Of a stretch of DNA of 64,000 nucleotides, positions 18,433 through 26,978 are shown in pieces; position 1 is the first letter of the stretch; every line of letters starts with the position of its first letter. Origin of the DNA: Desulfatitalea tepidiphila (GTDB lineage Bacteria > Desulfobacterota > Desulfobacteria > Desulfobacterales > Desulfosarcinaceae); contig NZ_BCAG01000003.1 in the NCBI RefSeq assembly GCF_001293685.1, positions 1,240,001 through 1,304,000 on the forward strand, read 5' to 3'. Made by a program: the position numbers and the translations under genes. A model generated the notes under the pieces. The model searched no databases, was not told where the DNA came from, and worked only from the letters and a program-made list of their open reading frames with translations.

Positions 18433-19614
18433 TTAGTTCCGCTCTCGCAGTTTGGGATTCAGAATATCGCGCAAGCCTTCTCCGAAGAGATTGAAGGCCA
18501 GCACCACGACCAGGATGACGATGCCGGGTGCAAACGTGAGCCAGGGTGCGTCGAAGATGAAATCTTTGCCGTCCGAAAGAATGTTTCCCCAGGTCGCATG
18601 GGGCGGCGGCACCCCAAAACCGAGGAAACTCAATCCCGCTTCGGTCAACATGGCCGAAGCGATGCCCAGTGTGGCCGAGACCAGCACCGGCGCCACGGCA
18701 TTGGGCATGATATGACGGAAGATAATCCGCATATCGCTGAGCCCGAGTGCTCGGGCTGCGGCTACGAAGTCCTGCTCGCGCAGGGAGAGAAATTCGGCGC
18801 GAACAAAGCGGGTGGTTCCCATCCAACTGGTCAGGCCGATGACGATCATGATGTTGTAGAGGCTTGCCGGCAGCAGGGCGACCACCGTGAGGATCAGGAA
18901 GAAGGATGGGAAACAGAGCATGATATCCACGGCGCGCATGATGAGCGTGTCGACGCTCATCACCGGCCGTCGCAGCGGGTCGTACCAGCGGCGCTGACCG
19001 GGTGAAGCCTGTGCCTCGAACCATCGGCCCGAGCGTCGGGAAAGCATCCATCCGGCGGCGGTCAAAAGGGCCGCAAGTCCTGCCAGGCGATACATGCCGG
19101 ACATCAATGCAAAAAGCAGGATTGCGAACAGGGTCCAGACGAGAAAATGTCCTAAACGGACAGGCATTTGTCCGAAATAGCCGGCCAATCCGCCGAGAAG
19201 AATGCCGATGACCACTGCGATGCCGACGGCCACGAACCCGACCGTCAGCGAAACCCAGGCGCCTTGCAGCATGCGGGCAAACACATCGCGCCCCAGGTCG
19301 TCGGTACCGAGCAGATAGATGCCGAGGGTGGGCCGCTCCGCAGGCTGCAGTATGTCAATCCTGGGTAGCGACAGGGGCGGGCGAAGCTTTTCCTGGAGAC
19401 GCACCTGGGAAGGGTCGAGCAAAGGGTGTTTGCCCGAGGTGAGCAATACGCCCGTGACGGCCAGAAGGAAAAACGCCACGAATATGGCGAACCCGAAAAA
19501 AGCCATGCGGTTTTTGCGCAGCAATCGCCACGTTTCCGACCATGGCGAGCGCGAGGGCGGCATCCAGCTTTCGTCGACGGCAGGTGGCACTCTATGCGTG
19601 TCTGAAGGCGGCAT
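18433..19614 (-). CDS. peptide ABC transporter permease (OppC/DppC type)
   Basis: This 393-residue inner-membrane permease has an OppC-type N-terminus (WRLLRKNRMAFFGFAIFVAFF). The periplasmic motif GTDDLGRDVFARMLQGAW is characteristic of OppC. The EAA loop facing the ATPases is AARALGLSDMRIIFRHIMPNA. It is longer than usual: residues about 165-225 hold an extra membrane pair and basic loop between the first and second core helices. Its start overlaps the stop of the OppB-type gene by one base. Confidence 0.92.
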   Translation of the reverse strand: MPPSDTHRVPPAVDESWMPPSRSPWSETWRLLRKNRMAFFGFAIFVAFFLLAVTGVLLTSGKHPLLDPSQVRLQEKLRPPLSLPRIDILQPAERPTLGIYLLGTDDLGRDVFARMLQGAWVSLTVGFVAVGIAVVIGILLGGLAGYFGQMPVRLGHFLVWTLFAILLFALMSGMYRLAGLAALLTAAGWMLSRRSGRWFEAQASPGQRRWYDPLRRPVMSVDTLIMRAVDIMLCFPSFFLILTVVALLPASLYNIMIVIGLTSWMGTTRFVRAEFLSLREQDFVAAARALGLSDMRIIFRHIMPNAVAPVLVSATLGIASAMLTEAGLSFLGFGVPPPHATWGNILSDGKDFIFDAPWLTFAPGIVILVVVLAFNLFGEGLRDILNPKLRERN

Positions 19615-20573
19615 TAGAGTCGAATCCTGGGATCCACCGCCATGTACAGCAGGTCGGAGATCAGGGTGCCGACCAGCACCAACACCGCGGTGATAAAGTT
19701 GAGGGTCAGGATGATGGGGTAATCGCGGGCCAGAATCGCTTCATAGGCCATGCGCCCCATGCCGGGCCAAGAGAAAATCGATTCGATGATGACCGATCCA
19801 CCGATCAGACCGGGCAGGATCAGACCGAACATAGTGACAAAGGGCAGCAGTGCATTTCTCAAGGCATGCCGGTAGTAGACCGTATCATCGTCCAGCCCTT
19901 TGGCACGGGCGGTTCGTACGTAGTCCATGCCGATGATCTCCAGCATCTGGCTGCGCACGTATCTGGACAACACGGCAATGCCGCCGGTGGCGCCGAGAAT
20001 GGAGGGCAGGACCAGATGCCAGGTGCGGTCCATGAATTTGACGATGGGCGAGGCGCCGGTGACGCCAAAGCTCTCCATCCCGATCACCGGAACATGCAGG
20101 TGGGTGACCACCAGGATGATCAGAATGTAAGCAAAAAAGAAACCCGGGATCGAGATGAGCAGATAGGCGAAAAAGGTGGTCGTCTTGTCATAGAGACCAT
20201 CGCGCTGGATGGCCGACCGGATGCCTACCGGAAACGAAAAGGTCCAGGTGAGCAGGGTGCCCACGACAAAGAGCGGCAGGCTGTTTAAAAAGCGTTCCCA
20301 GACTTTTGCGAGCACCGGTTGATTGTCCCGCCACGAGACGGTTTTGCCCGTGAAAAGATCGCGGTAGAAAAACAGATACTGGACGTATAGGGGGCGGTCC
20401 AGATGGAACTCTTTGCGCATGCGTTCGACGATTTCGGGTGTGAACTTGGGATTGAGCGGGTCGATCTGGCTGGGCTCTCCGGGTGCCAGGTGGATGATCA
20501 GGAAGGAGACCACCGATACGCAGAACAGGGTGATCGATTTCTGGACCAGGCTTTTGCCAAGAAAATGCAACAT
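19614..20573 (-). CDS. peptide ABC transporter permease (OppB/DppB type)
   Basis: This permease has 319 residues from the ATG at 20573 (GAGG about seven bases upstream); the longer frame to 20630 would run into the substrate-binding gene. The N-terminus is FLGKSLVQKSITLFCVSVVSF, followed by the large periplasmic loop (HLAPGEPSQIDPLNPKFTP) typical of OppB. The EAA loop is RTARAKGLDDDTVYYRHALR. It forms the channel with the OppC-type subunit. Confidence 0.92.
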   Translation of the reverse strand: MLHFLGKSLVQKSITLFCVSVVSFLIIHLAPGEPSQIDPLNPKFTPEIVERMRKEFHLDRPLYVQYLFFYRDLFTGKTVSWRDNQPVLAKVWERFLNSLPLFVVGTLLTWTFSFPVGIRSAIQRDGLYDKTTTFFAYLLISIPGFFFAYILIILVVTHLHVPVIGMESFGVTGASPIVKFMDRTWHLVLPSILGATGGIAVLSRYVRSQMLEIIGMDYVRTARAKGLDDDTVYYRHALRNALLPFVTMFGLILPGLIGGSVIIESIFSWPGMGRMAYEAILARDYPIILTLNFITAVLVLVGTLISDLLYMAVDPRIRL

Positions 20574-20587
20574 CGGCTTTCCTCGAT

Positions 20588-22690
20588 TCAGCGCGATTCG
20601 AACACCGGCGCTTTGGGCAGCTTGATCCATTGGTTGAAATGGAAGGTGTAGCTGCCCGTTGGCGTGGGGGTGATGGGTTTATAGACGGTTTCACCTTCCG
20701 CTGTCATGATTTTTCGCACGATGCGCTTGTCGAGAACGGCCGTCCAGCGGCCCACGTAGAGAAAGGTATACGGCTGGGCCTCGGCGATGATGCGATGCAG
20801 TCGATGGCAATATGCGACTTGGGTGGCATGATCGTACTCTTGCCTGATCTTGATGATCAAATCGTCGGCTTCGGGATCGTTGAAGCCCACGAAATTCAGT
20901 TGATAGGGGGCGCTTTGACTCGAGTGCCAGATTTGATAAAGATCCGGGTCGATGCCCAGCGACCACCCCAGCACCAGGGCATCGAAATCGAGTTCATGGA
21001 CCCTTTTCTGAATAAAAACCGACCATTCCAGCAGATCCGTTTCCACCTGAATGCCGATTTTTTTCCAGGCATCCTGGGCAATGGCCAGAACCGCCTTGCG
21101 CAACGGGTTGCCGTTGTTGGTGATCAGGGTGAAGGCCATGCGGCGCCCCTTTTTCTGCAGGTACCCGTCGGGCCCGGGAGTCCATCCCGCTTCGGCCAAC
21201 AGCGCCAATGCGCCCTGGGGGTCGTAGGGCAGGGGCTCTATCGCATCGTTGTAGTAATCGGTTTGCTTGGCAAAAGGCCCGGTGATCGATTCACCCTGGC
21301 CGTAAAGCACATAATCGATGATCTCCTGGCGGTCGATGGCCATACCCAGGGCGCGCCGCACACGGACATCGTCGAACGGTGCCCGGCGCAGGTTGTATCC
21401 GATATAGGTATAACCTAAGGCGATGCCTGAAAAGTGTTGAAAACGCTCGTCTTTTTCAAGACGTGCCACTTGATGGGGCAGGACGCTGTAGTTGTCGATG
21501 GTGCCGGAGTAGAATTCCATTTCCTGGGTGAGCATGTCGGGAATGATACGCATCACGTAACGATGGTAGTTGGGTGGACCTTCCCAGTAATCGTCAAACC
21601 GTTCGAGTCGCAGGAATTGATCGGACTTCCATTCCTGGAAGACGAAGGGGCCGGATCCGATGGGGTGTCGATTGAAGCGGCTTTGTCGCATCGTGAAGGC
21701 ATCGGGGTCTTTTCCGGAATCGATGGCCTCGGCCCGCAGTGCGTCGTCATCGAGCAAATGCGCCGGCAGGATGCCCATTCCCCATGTGGCCAGGGCCGGT
21801 GAATAGAGCCGCTTATATACAAAACGGATGGTCAGCGGATCGATCACCTCGACCGACTGCACCGGTTCGAAATCCGGCAGGCGGGGTGAAAAATTCTTGG
21901 GATTCAGGATCGCCCGATAGGTAAATGCCACATCGGCCGCGGTCAGCGGATGACCGTCGTGGAATTTGACATTCGGCCGCAAGTAAAAGTCGATGACCGG
22001 GTTGTGCCGGGTCGACGGCAACAACCGTCGGGCCGCGGCCGCCAGTTCGGATGGGGGGATTTCGTCGTCCGTGCGGACATGCGCAGTCGGATCGAATGCA
22101 TCGAAATAGTCTTGCCCCAGGAGGGTTGCGAGGCGCTCGAAGAGCATTTGATCTACCTTGCCGAGGGTTATCCGTATGGCCTCTGGCGCGTCGATGCGAA
22201 CGACGGCGGTGCGTTCCCTCTCCCCCACCTTGAACGAGATTGTCTCTTCACTCGTGGCGGGCTCCAGCAGTGATACCTCTTTCACGTGGCGCCATTGTGG
22301 ATCGCCCTGGAGGAACAGGGCACGCAGTTCAGATGCCAAGGTGCGGTTGTCGATCTTTCCCCAGCGGGCCGTCGGCGTCCCTTCGTTGCAAAAAAAATAG
22401 GCGTGTTCATAAACTTGCCAGCGTGTCGCAACGCGTCCCCTGAAATGCAACGCTTCATCCCTGTCGATGAGGCCTTCGAAGACGAATGCGTTGATTTCAC
22501 TGCTGGTGCCGTCGCTGGACAGCACGGGGTTGAGCATGCTGGCATCTCCGATGGATGCAGTGATGAACTGATTCAGGCGGTCGGGATTGCCGCGGGTTTG
22601 GTCTTCGTAGCTCGGGGCCCAGAAGTAGGACGCCAGCAGGACGATGATCACCAGGGTCGGGGCTGCAATGAGAAAACGTCGGATATTCAT
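20588..22690 (-). CDS. peptide ABC transporter substrate-binding protein (SBP family 5)
   Basis: This 700-residue periplasmic receptor belongs to the OppA/DppA class. It has an N-terminal membrane helix (about 6-26) without a clear lipobox, so it is probably anchored or cleaved. Family segments include VKFHDGHPLTAADVAFTYRA, FDDVRVRRALGMAIDRQEII and LAEAGWTPGPDGYL. It is longer than typical family members because of an insert at about 85-165 (RTLASELRALFLQGDPQWRH). It is the first gene of the importer operon, 14 bp before the OppB-type permease. Ligand specificity cannot be told. Confidence 0.92.
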   Translation of the reverse strand: MNIRRFLIAAPTLVIIVLLASYFWAPSYEDQTRGNPDRLNQFITASIGDASMLNPVLSSDGTSSEINAFVFEGLIDRDEALHFRGRVATRWQVYEHAYFFCNEGTPTARWGKIDNRTLASELRALFLQGDPQWRHVKEVSLLEPATSEETISFKVGERERTAVVRIDAPEAIRITLGKVDQMLFERLATLLGQDYFDAFDPTAHVRTDDEIPPSELAAAARRLLPSTRHNPVIDFYLRPNVKFHDGHPLTAADVAFTYRAILNPKNFSPRLPDFEPVQSVEVIDPLTIRFVYKRLYSPALATWGMGILPAHLLDDDALRAEAIDSGKDPDAFTMRQSRFNRHPIGSGPFVFQEWKSDQFLRLERFDDYWEGPPNYHRYVMRIIPDMLTQEMEFYSGTIDNYSVLPHQVARLEKDERFQHFSGIALGYTYIGYNLRRAPFDDVRVRRALGMAIDRQEIIDYVLYGQGESITGPFAKQTDYYNDAIEPLPYDPQGALALLAEAGWTPGPDGYLQKKGRRMAFTLITNNGNPLRKAVLAIAQDAWKKIGIQVETDLLEWSVFIQKRVHELDFDALVLGWSLGIDPDLYQIWHSSQSAPYQLNFVGFNDPEADDLIIKIRQEYDHATQVAYCHRLHRIIAEAQPYTFLYVGRWTAVLDKRIVRKIMTAEGETVYKPITPTPTGSYTFHFNQWIKLPKAPVFESR

Positions 22691-22838
22691 GTGTTGCGGC
22701 CCTTAGGGGCGGTTCGTGAGTTATCCGTCGGCAGGTCTGTAGCCATGCCAGATTTATGATTTGATTGCAAAATAAGTATGTTGACCATAGGCGATGGATC
22801 GATTCAAGTCAAGCGGGGAGACTCGACTGGGAGCGTGC

Positions 22839-22874
22839 AAAAAGAGGGGGAACCCTCATGATGAGGATTCCCCT
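22839..22874 (-). terminator. rho-independent terminator downstream of the repeat-containing membrane protein
   Basis: Read on the minus strand, GGGGAATCCTCA pairs with TGAGGGTTCCCC across a three-base loop with two minor mismatches. CTCTTTTT follows. It lies about 30 bp after the stop at 22905 and separates that gene from the peptide importer operon. Confidence 0.8.
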
Positions 22875-22904
22875 GGAACTGTTTTGGTTGAGCGCGACGT
22901 GTGG

Positions 22905-24593
22905 CTATTCTCGTGTTTCCGCCTCCGTCGGCGTTTCCGCTTGTTGGGCGGCGGCTTCCTCGGCTCGGCGGATTTTTGCCGCTTCCAAGGCGGCCGTGAC
23001 CGAAGCGATTTTCTGCTCAACCGCCGACAACTGGGTCGGGTCGGTGGTCAGACGTTGAACCCTGGCGAGGTTGTCGAGTGCGGACGTCAGCGATTCGACG
23101 GTGTTTTTGCTGGCGTCAACTTCGGCCTTGTAATAGAGGGTCATGCGCTGGATGTTGTTTTTTCGATGTTCAATTTCGGCGCGCATCTCTTCGCTTAATG
23201 CGTACTGTTCGGCCCGATCCAGATAGTCGGCGATGGCCTTGTAGTCAGGGAGTCCGCTAGTTTCAAGCAGTGCATCTGCTTTATTCAGGTAATAACCAAA
23301 AATTATTGGAAAAACATCTTTCTGACGGTAGATGTCCTGGACGGGTTCGGCAAGTTGGTAGCCGTGCAGAACAGCAAAAAATTGTTGGCCCGTGGGTGAA
23401 AAATTGCCTTTCCAGATCTCAACTGCGCCCCGCTGGGGAAGAATGAAATATCGGCCACTGTTGGTGTAGCTGGTCCAGATGATGAGCAAAAAGATCGCGG
23501 CGGCGATGATGGCACCGATTTTGGCCGCGCGAAGCACTGGATCGGGCGGTTCTTTGTCCGGGCGGGTTTCACCTCGAGCCGCCTCCACAGGGTGAGGTGC
23601 TTCGGTCCGGGGCTGTTGGACCGGCGGTGCCGCCGCTTTCTTGGGTTCGGTTTCGGAAGGTGCCGGCTCGCCAGCGGCCACCGGTGTTTCGGACGCCGTT
23701 TTCGCTTCCGGTGTCGGTTCTTTTACCGGTTTTTCAGCCGGCTTTTCTAATTTTTTTTCGCTCGGTTCTTCTGACGCCTGGGGCGCAGGTTTCTCCTCGG
23801 GTACTGGCACATCGGCAGGCGCCGGTGCCTCGACTTGGGCGACCGGTTCCGCTGGCGGCTTGGCTGCGGCCTTGATATCGGCCATATCGAAGCGCTTGAA
23901 GAGCAGATCACGAAGCCGCTGGGCCTCATCGGGGTCCTGGGTGTCGATGAACGGCGGAGCGGTCATCTGAGAAAAGTCCGGGGTGGCGGGTTTGTCGCCC
24001 ACAGGCGGTCGCTGCCCGTCGAATTTTTTGAAGATGAGTTCCTCGCGAGTTGGTTTCGGGGCTGGTTCCTGCGCTGCCGCCGGGGGTATTTGGACCGCTG
24101 CAGCATCCTTTTCGGGCTCAACGGGTTGGCCCCCGGCCGGTGCCTCGACTTGGGCGACCGGTTCCGCTGGCGGCTTGGCTGCGGCCTTGATATCGGCCAT
24201 ATCGAAGCGCTTGAAGAGCAGATCACGAAGCCGTTGGGCCTCATCGGGGTCCTGGGTGTCGATGAACGGCGGAGCGGTCATCTGAGAAAAGTCCGGGGTG
24301 GCGGGCTTGTCGCCCACAGGTGGTCGCTGTCCGTCGAACTTTTTGAAAATGAGCGCCTCGCGGGTTGGTTTGGGAGCAGGCTTCGCGGCGGCCGCTGGGG
24401 CTTTTCCGGCAGTTTTTGAAGCCTCGACGGGCGCAGTAGCCTTGGTGGTTTGTGCCTTTTGAGATTTCTTTTTGGAACTTTTGGGAGCAGATGCTTTGGA
24501 CGCTGACGTTTTAGTGGCTTTTTTAGGTTTTTCTTTCTTTTTTGCCGCTTCCGTTTTCTTGGCCGTGGATTTGATCAAACTGTCCTTGCCCAT
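22905..24593 (-). CDS. Ala/Pro/Lys-rich membrane protein with 105-residue tandem duplication
   Basis: This 562-residue protein is of unrecognised function. Residues 1-70 are Lys/Ala/Ser-rich and histone-like. Two near-identical units follow (about 72-153 and 177-258), each containing LIFKKFDGQRPPVG, MTAPPFIDTQDPDEAQRL and LLFKRFDMADIK. An acidic Pro/Ala linker (260-350), one membrane helix (about 354-373) and an extracytoplasmic helical domain (375-560) with a predicted coiled coil complete it. Each unit begins and ends with a similar FKKFD/FKRFD motif. The layout suggests a long cytoplasmic tether that binds a partner through the repeats and carries an outer helical domain. It is transcribed alone, with its own terminator. 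The composition is typical of low-complexity linkers, so homology calls would be unreliable. Confidence 0.7.
   Translation of the reverse strand: MGKDSLIKSTAKKTEAAKKKEKPKKATKTSASKASAPKSSKKKSQKAQTTKATAPVEASKTAGKAPAAAAKPAPKPTREALIFKKFDGQRPPVGDKPATPDFSQMTAPPFIDTQDPDEAQRLRDLLFKRFDMADIKAAAKPPAEPVAQVEAPAGGQPVEPEKDAAAVQIPPAAAQEPAPKPTREELIFKKFDGQRPPVGDKPATPDFSQMTAPPFIDTQDPDEAQRLRDLLFKRFDMADIKAAAKPPAEPVAQVEAPAPADVPVPEEKPAPQASEEPSEKKLEKPAEKPVKEPTPEAKTASETPVAAGEPAPSETEPKKAAAPPVQQPRTEAPHPVEAARGETRPDKEPPDPVLRAAKIGAIIAAAIFLLIIWTSYTNSGRYFILPQRGAVEIWKGNFSPTGQQFFAVLHGYQLAEPVQDIYRQKDVFPIIFGYYLNKADALLETSGLPDYKAIADYLDRAEQYALSEEMRAEIEHRKNNIQRMTLYYKAEVDASKNTVESLTSALDNLARVQRLTTDPTQLSAVEQKIASVTAALEAAKIRRAEEAAAQQAETPTEAETRE
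23821..24380 (-). repeat. intragenic tandem duplication, period 315 nt
   Basis: Copies span 23821-24065 and 24136-24380, separated by 70 nt of non-repeated linker. By eye, about 11 of 245 positions differ, almost all at third codon positions. The first ~98 nt of the copies are identical. The period is an exact multiple of three, so the frame is kept. Confidence 0.9.
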
Positions 24594-24802
24594 ACGTTGC
24601 CCCTTTGCAATTGCGTATATTTACATGTATTTTTAGCATTGCTGAACGAAATGCCAACATAAAGGATCGTCATTTTTTTGTAAACCCTTTTTTCCGGTAG
24701 AACCTTGCACAGCAACTCTTTGGCCCTATTTTCAACATCATTGTCCATGGGTGTTGGGAGTGCGCTGGGATCTCAACCGAAAGCATCCGAAAGGTACCCG
24801 CA

Positions 24803-25660
24803 ATGACCTGCCGAGACAACGCTATGATAGATGAAAAAGCACAGACGCTACAGAACCTGTTGACTGCTTACGACGCCGTGGCAGTGGCTTTCTCGGGCGG
24901 CGTAGACAGCACGCTGCTGCTGGCTGCGGCACAGAGGGCGTTGGGAGAACGTGTCGTGGCGATTACCGCCGTTTCGGAGATTCATCCCAGCGGCGAAAAA
25001 GAGCTGGCCGTTCAAATGGCCAAGCAACTTGGGGTGCGCCACGTGCTTGTGGAGACCGATGAACTCGAGGACCCGCTTTTTTCCAGAAACACCCTGGATA
25101 GGTGCTACTATTGCAAACGACGTCTCTTCGCGGTTTTGAAAAGAAAAGCTATAGAAGTGGGGGCCGAGGTGGTCTTACACGGTGCAAATTTAGATGACCA
25201 GCAGGATTTCAGGCCTGGTCTGCAAGCCGCTCGTGAGCAAGAGATTTCAGCGCCTTTGGTCGAGGCCGGGTTTTCAAAATCGGAGATTCGTCAATTGGCC
25301 AGGCGGTGGGGCCTCGGCAATTGGAGCCGACCGGCGATGGCCTGCCTGGCAACCCGCATACCCTACGGGAGGCCGATACGACCGGCGGACCTCAGGCAGA
25401 TTGATCGTGCCGAGGCTGTACTTCGAGATATGGGCGTAGACCCCTGCAGGGTGCGCCATTATGGAGATATGGCCCGAATAGAGGCCGATCCTGCACAGAT
25501 TCCCCGTCTCGCAGGTGTTTCACTTCGCATCGAAATCGTAAAAAAGCTTCAAGCCTTAGGATACACTCATGTGTGTCTCGATCTGGAAGGATATACAAGC
25601 GGAAAAATGAATCGGGGCATCACTCGCACGGGCAGATCCATATCGACAGATACCACCTGA
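24803..25660 (+). CDS. larE: ATP-dependent sulfur transferase LarE (nickel-pincer cofactor synthesis type)
   Basis: This 285-residue PP-loop enzyme adenylates and thiolates the pyridinium dicarboxylate precursor of the nickel-pincer cofactor in characterised members. The PP-loop is SGGVDS at 31-36. Cys181 in PAMACLATRIPYG matches the sulfur-donating position of sacrificial LarE. C101 and C104 form a CxxC in DRCYYCKRRL, so three cysteines could hold a [4Fe-4S] cluster as in cluster-dependent LarE homologues. No larB, larC or larA lies nearby. The first ATG (24803, AAAGG upstream) is used; 24824 is an alternative. The gene is divergent from the repeat-containing membrane protein. Confidence 0.88.
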   Translation: MTCRDNAMIDEKAQTLQNLLTAYDAVAVAFSGGVDSTLLLAAAQRALGERVVAITAVSEIHPSGEKELAVQMAKQLGVRHVLVETDELEDPLFSRNTLDRCYYCKRRLFAVLKRKAIEVGAEVVLHGANLDDQQDFRPGLQAAREQEISAPLVEAGFSKSEIRQLARRWGLGNWSRPAMACLATRIPYGRPIRPADLRQIDRAEAVLRDMGVDPCRVRHYGDMARIEADPAQIPRLAGVSLRIEIVKKLQALGYTHVCLDLEGYTSGKMNRGITRTGRSISTDTT

Positions 25661-25674
25661 TTTTTTCTGCGCCG

Positions 25675-25890
25675 TCAATTTTGTTTTTGCGTTTCGGCTA
25701 TCTTCAAAATAGCCTGCTCGATCACTTCCGAAGTCGTGCTGTTGGTGCGGCGTTTTTCTCGATTGAGAATGATTTGGGCCTTGAGCGATATCATGGCAGA
25801 GATTTGTTTTTTGCCATCTTTTTTTTGCTGCTCGCGCCATCTTTTCTGGCGTTCCCGGTCCGTTTTGCGGCGCTGATTCAATGTGGCCAT
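25675..25890 (-). CDS. small basic protein, putative ribbon-helix-helix DNA-binding protein
   Basis: This protein has 71 residues from the ATG at 25890; a TTG two codons earlier is an alternative, and GGGAG serves either. The first 25 residues are highly basic (RRKTDRERQKRWREQQKK). A short beta segment (KKQISAMISL) follows, then two helices separated by a TNSTTSE turn. This is the size and secondary-structure pattern of MetJ/Arc-type ribbon-helix-helix proteins. It is convergent with larE, 14 bp apart. No toxin partner is visible beside it, so a solitary regulator is inferred with low certainty. Confidence 0.5.
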   Translation of the reverse strand: MATLNQRRKTDRERQKRWREQQKKDGKKQISAMISLKAQIILNREKRRTNSTTSEVIEQAILKIAETQKQN

Positions 25891-26043
25891 GTTCAATTGT
25901 CTCCCTGAACATTAAATTAAATGGGATCGCAACTCGGTTATATGTCACGTTAAATTCTATTACTGCGTGAGAACGCCCCAAAAGTCAATCCGTAGGTTAC
26001 CCCATCAGCCTGCAATTCTTACTGAATTCGCTTCATTAAACCC

Positions 26044-26226
26044 GGCGTGGGTGGAGCAGGTGGCCGATGCCACACGCCAAGCGGCCAAGTGCCGCTAAGA
26101 ATGCACAGCGGGCGGCCCAGAAACTCGCTGCGCTCAAACAGTCTGGGCCGCTTGTCCGCCGTTTGCATTCGAGCGGCACTAGGACCGCAGGCGTACGTGG
26201 CCCTGGCCACCTGCCACACCCACACC
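26044..26226. repeat. 183-bp near-perfect palindromic element
   Basis: Within the gene-poor 25891-26393 interval, the left half (GGCGTGGGTGGAGCAGGTGG...) reappears inverted on the right (...CCACCTGCCACACCCACACC). Pairing continues inward through the AGTGCCGCT and GCGGCCCAGA blocks to a centre near 26131 containing ACTCGCTGCGCT. The RNA would fold into one long hairpin. Open frames across it on both strands are products of the symmetry, not genes. Its composition resembles extragenic repeat (REP/BIME-like) clusters. Confidence 0.8.
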
Positions 26227-26393
26227 TGCCATCTCCGTCGCAATGCGAATATTATTAACAAATGTCTTCTGTAATGAATGCCCTTCAAGATGAATCACAT
26301 TCAGTTAGAATCCCTGCTTGTCAGCGATTCCCACTTGTTAAAAAAGTCATTTATTGTTAATAAGTTACATTTTTAAAGGTAAAAGGGTACCTT

Positions 26394-26864
26394 ATGGCCG
26401 ATTTGCTGGTTCGATTATACCGGTTGCCTCAAACAGACTGCTCACTGTCTCTATTCGCCGAACAAGGCGTGTCCATCCGAAGGGCGATGGCCTATGAGCG
26501 CCAACAAGTCGTCCGGTGGGTGGGCGAAACCTTCAATGCGCTTTGGGCCGGTGAGTGTGAAACTGCTTTCGGACGCCAACCCATCGGCTGCTATCTTGCC
26601 GTCAAAAACCGCGCTATCGTGGGTTTCAGCTGTTTAAATTGCACCTTTCGAAATTTCGTTGGCCCTATCGGGGTCGCTTCCGGCGCTCGTGAAGGTGGCA
26701 TCGGACGAGCATTGCTCCTCGCTTGTCTGGAGGAAATGCGGCTTGCGGGATATGCATACGCTATCATCGGCGATGCCGGTGAACCGAAATTTTTTGAAAA
26801 GGCGGCGGGTGCGACGGCCATCAGTGATTCGACCCCCGGGCCCTATCCGCCCAAGCTCAAGTGA
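26394..26864 (+). CDS. GNAT family N-acetyltransferase
   Basis: This 156-residue protein has the acetyl-CoA binding core of GNAT enzymes. The beta4 strand (GPIGVASGARE) is followed by the pyrophosphate-binding signature REGGIGRALLLACLEEM, and then beta5 (YAYAIIGDAGEPKFFEKAAG). The acceptor substrate cannot be predicted. It stands alone between the long palindrome and the LolC/E-type permease. The upstream AAAAGGGTACCTT may serve as its ribosome site. Confidence 0.8.
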   Translation: MADLLVRLYRLPQTDCSLSLFAEQGVSIRRAMAYERQQVVRWVGETFNALWAGECETAFGRQPIGCYLAVKNRAIVGFSCLNCTFRNFVGPIGVASGAREGGIGRALLLACLEEMRLAGYAYAIIGDAGEPKFFEKAAGATAISDSTPGPYPPKLK

Positions 26865-26978
26865 GACCTGTTAGTTTGGCCTACCTATTGCATAATTTTT
26901 TGCAAGGATCATCGATAAGGTGTGATGGGAGACAGGGTGATGTAATGTTGATGAATGAGAGAAGAGCGGGATTGATCC

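Noticed and set aside
18392-19051. 220-residue extension of the OppD-type ATPase
   Set aside because: Out-of-frame reading of the permease gene; the family begins at the ATG at 18391.
26047-26274. 75-codon frame (and mirror frame on minus strand)
   Set aside because: Created by the long palindrome; both strands give similar peptides because of the symmetry.
25891-26393. CRISPR-like or att-site content in the gene-poor interval
   Set aside because: One palindrome only; no spaced direct repeats and no integrase or tRNA nearby.
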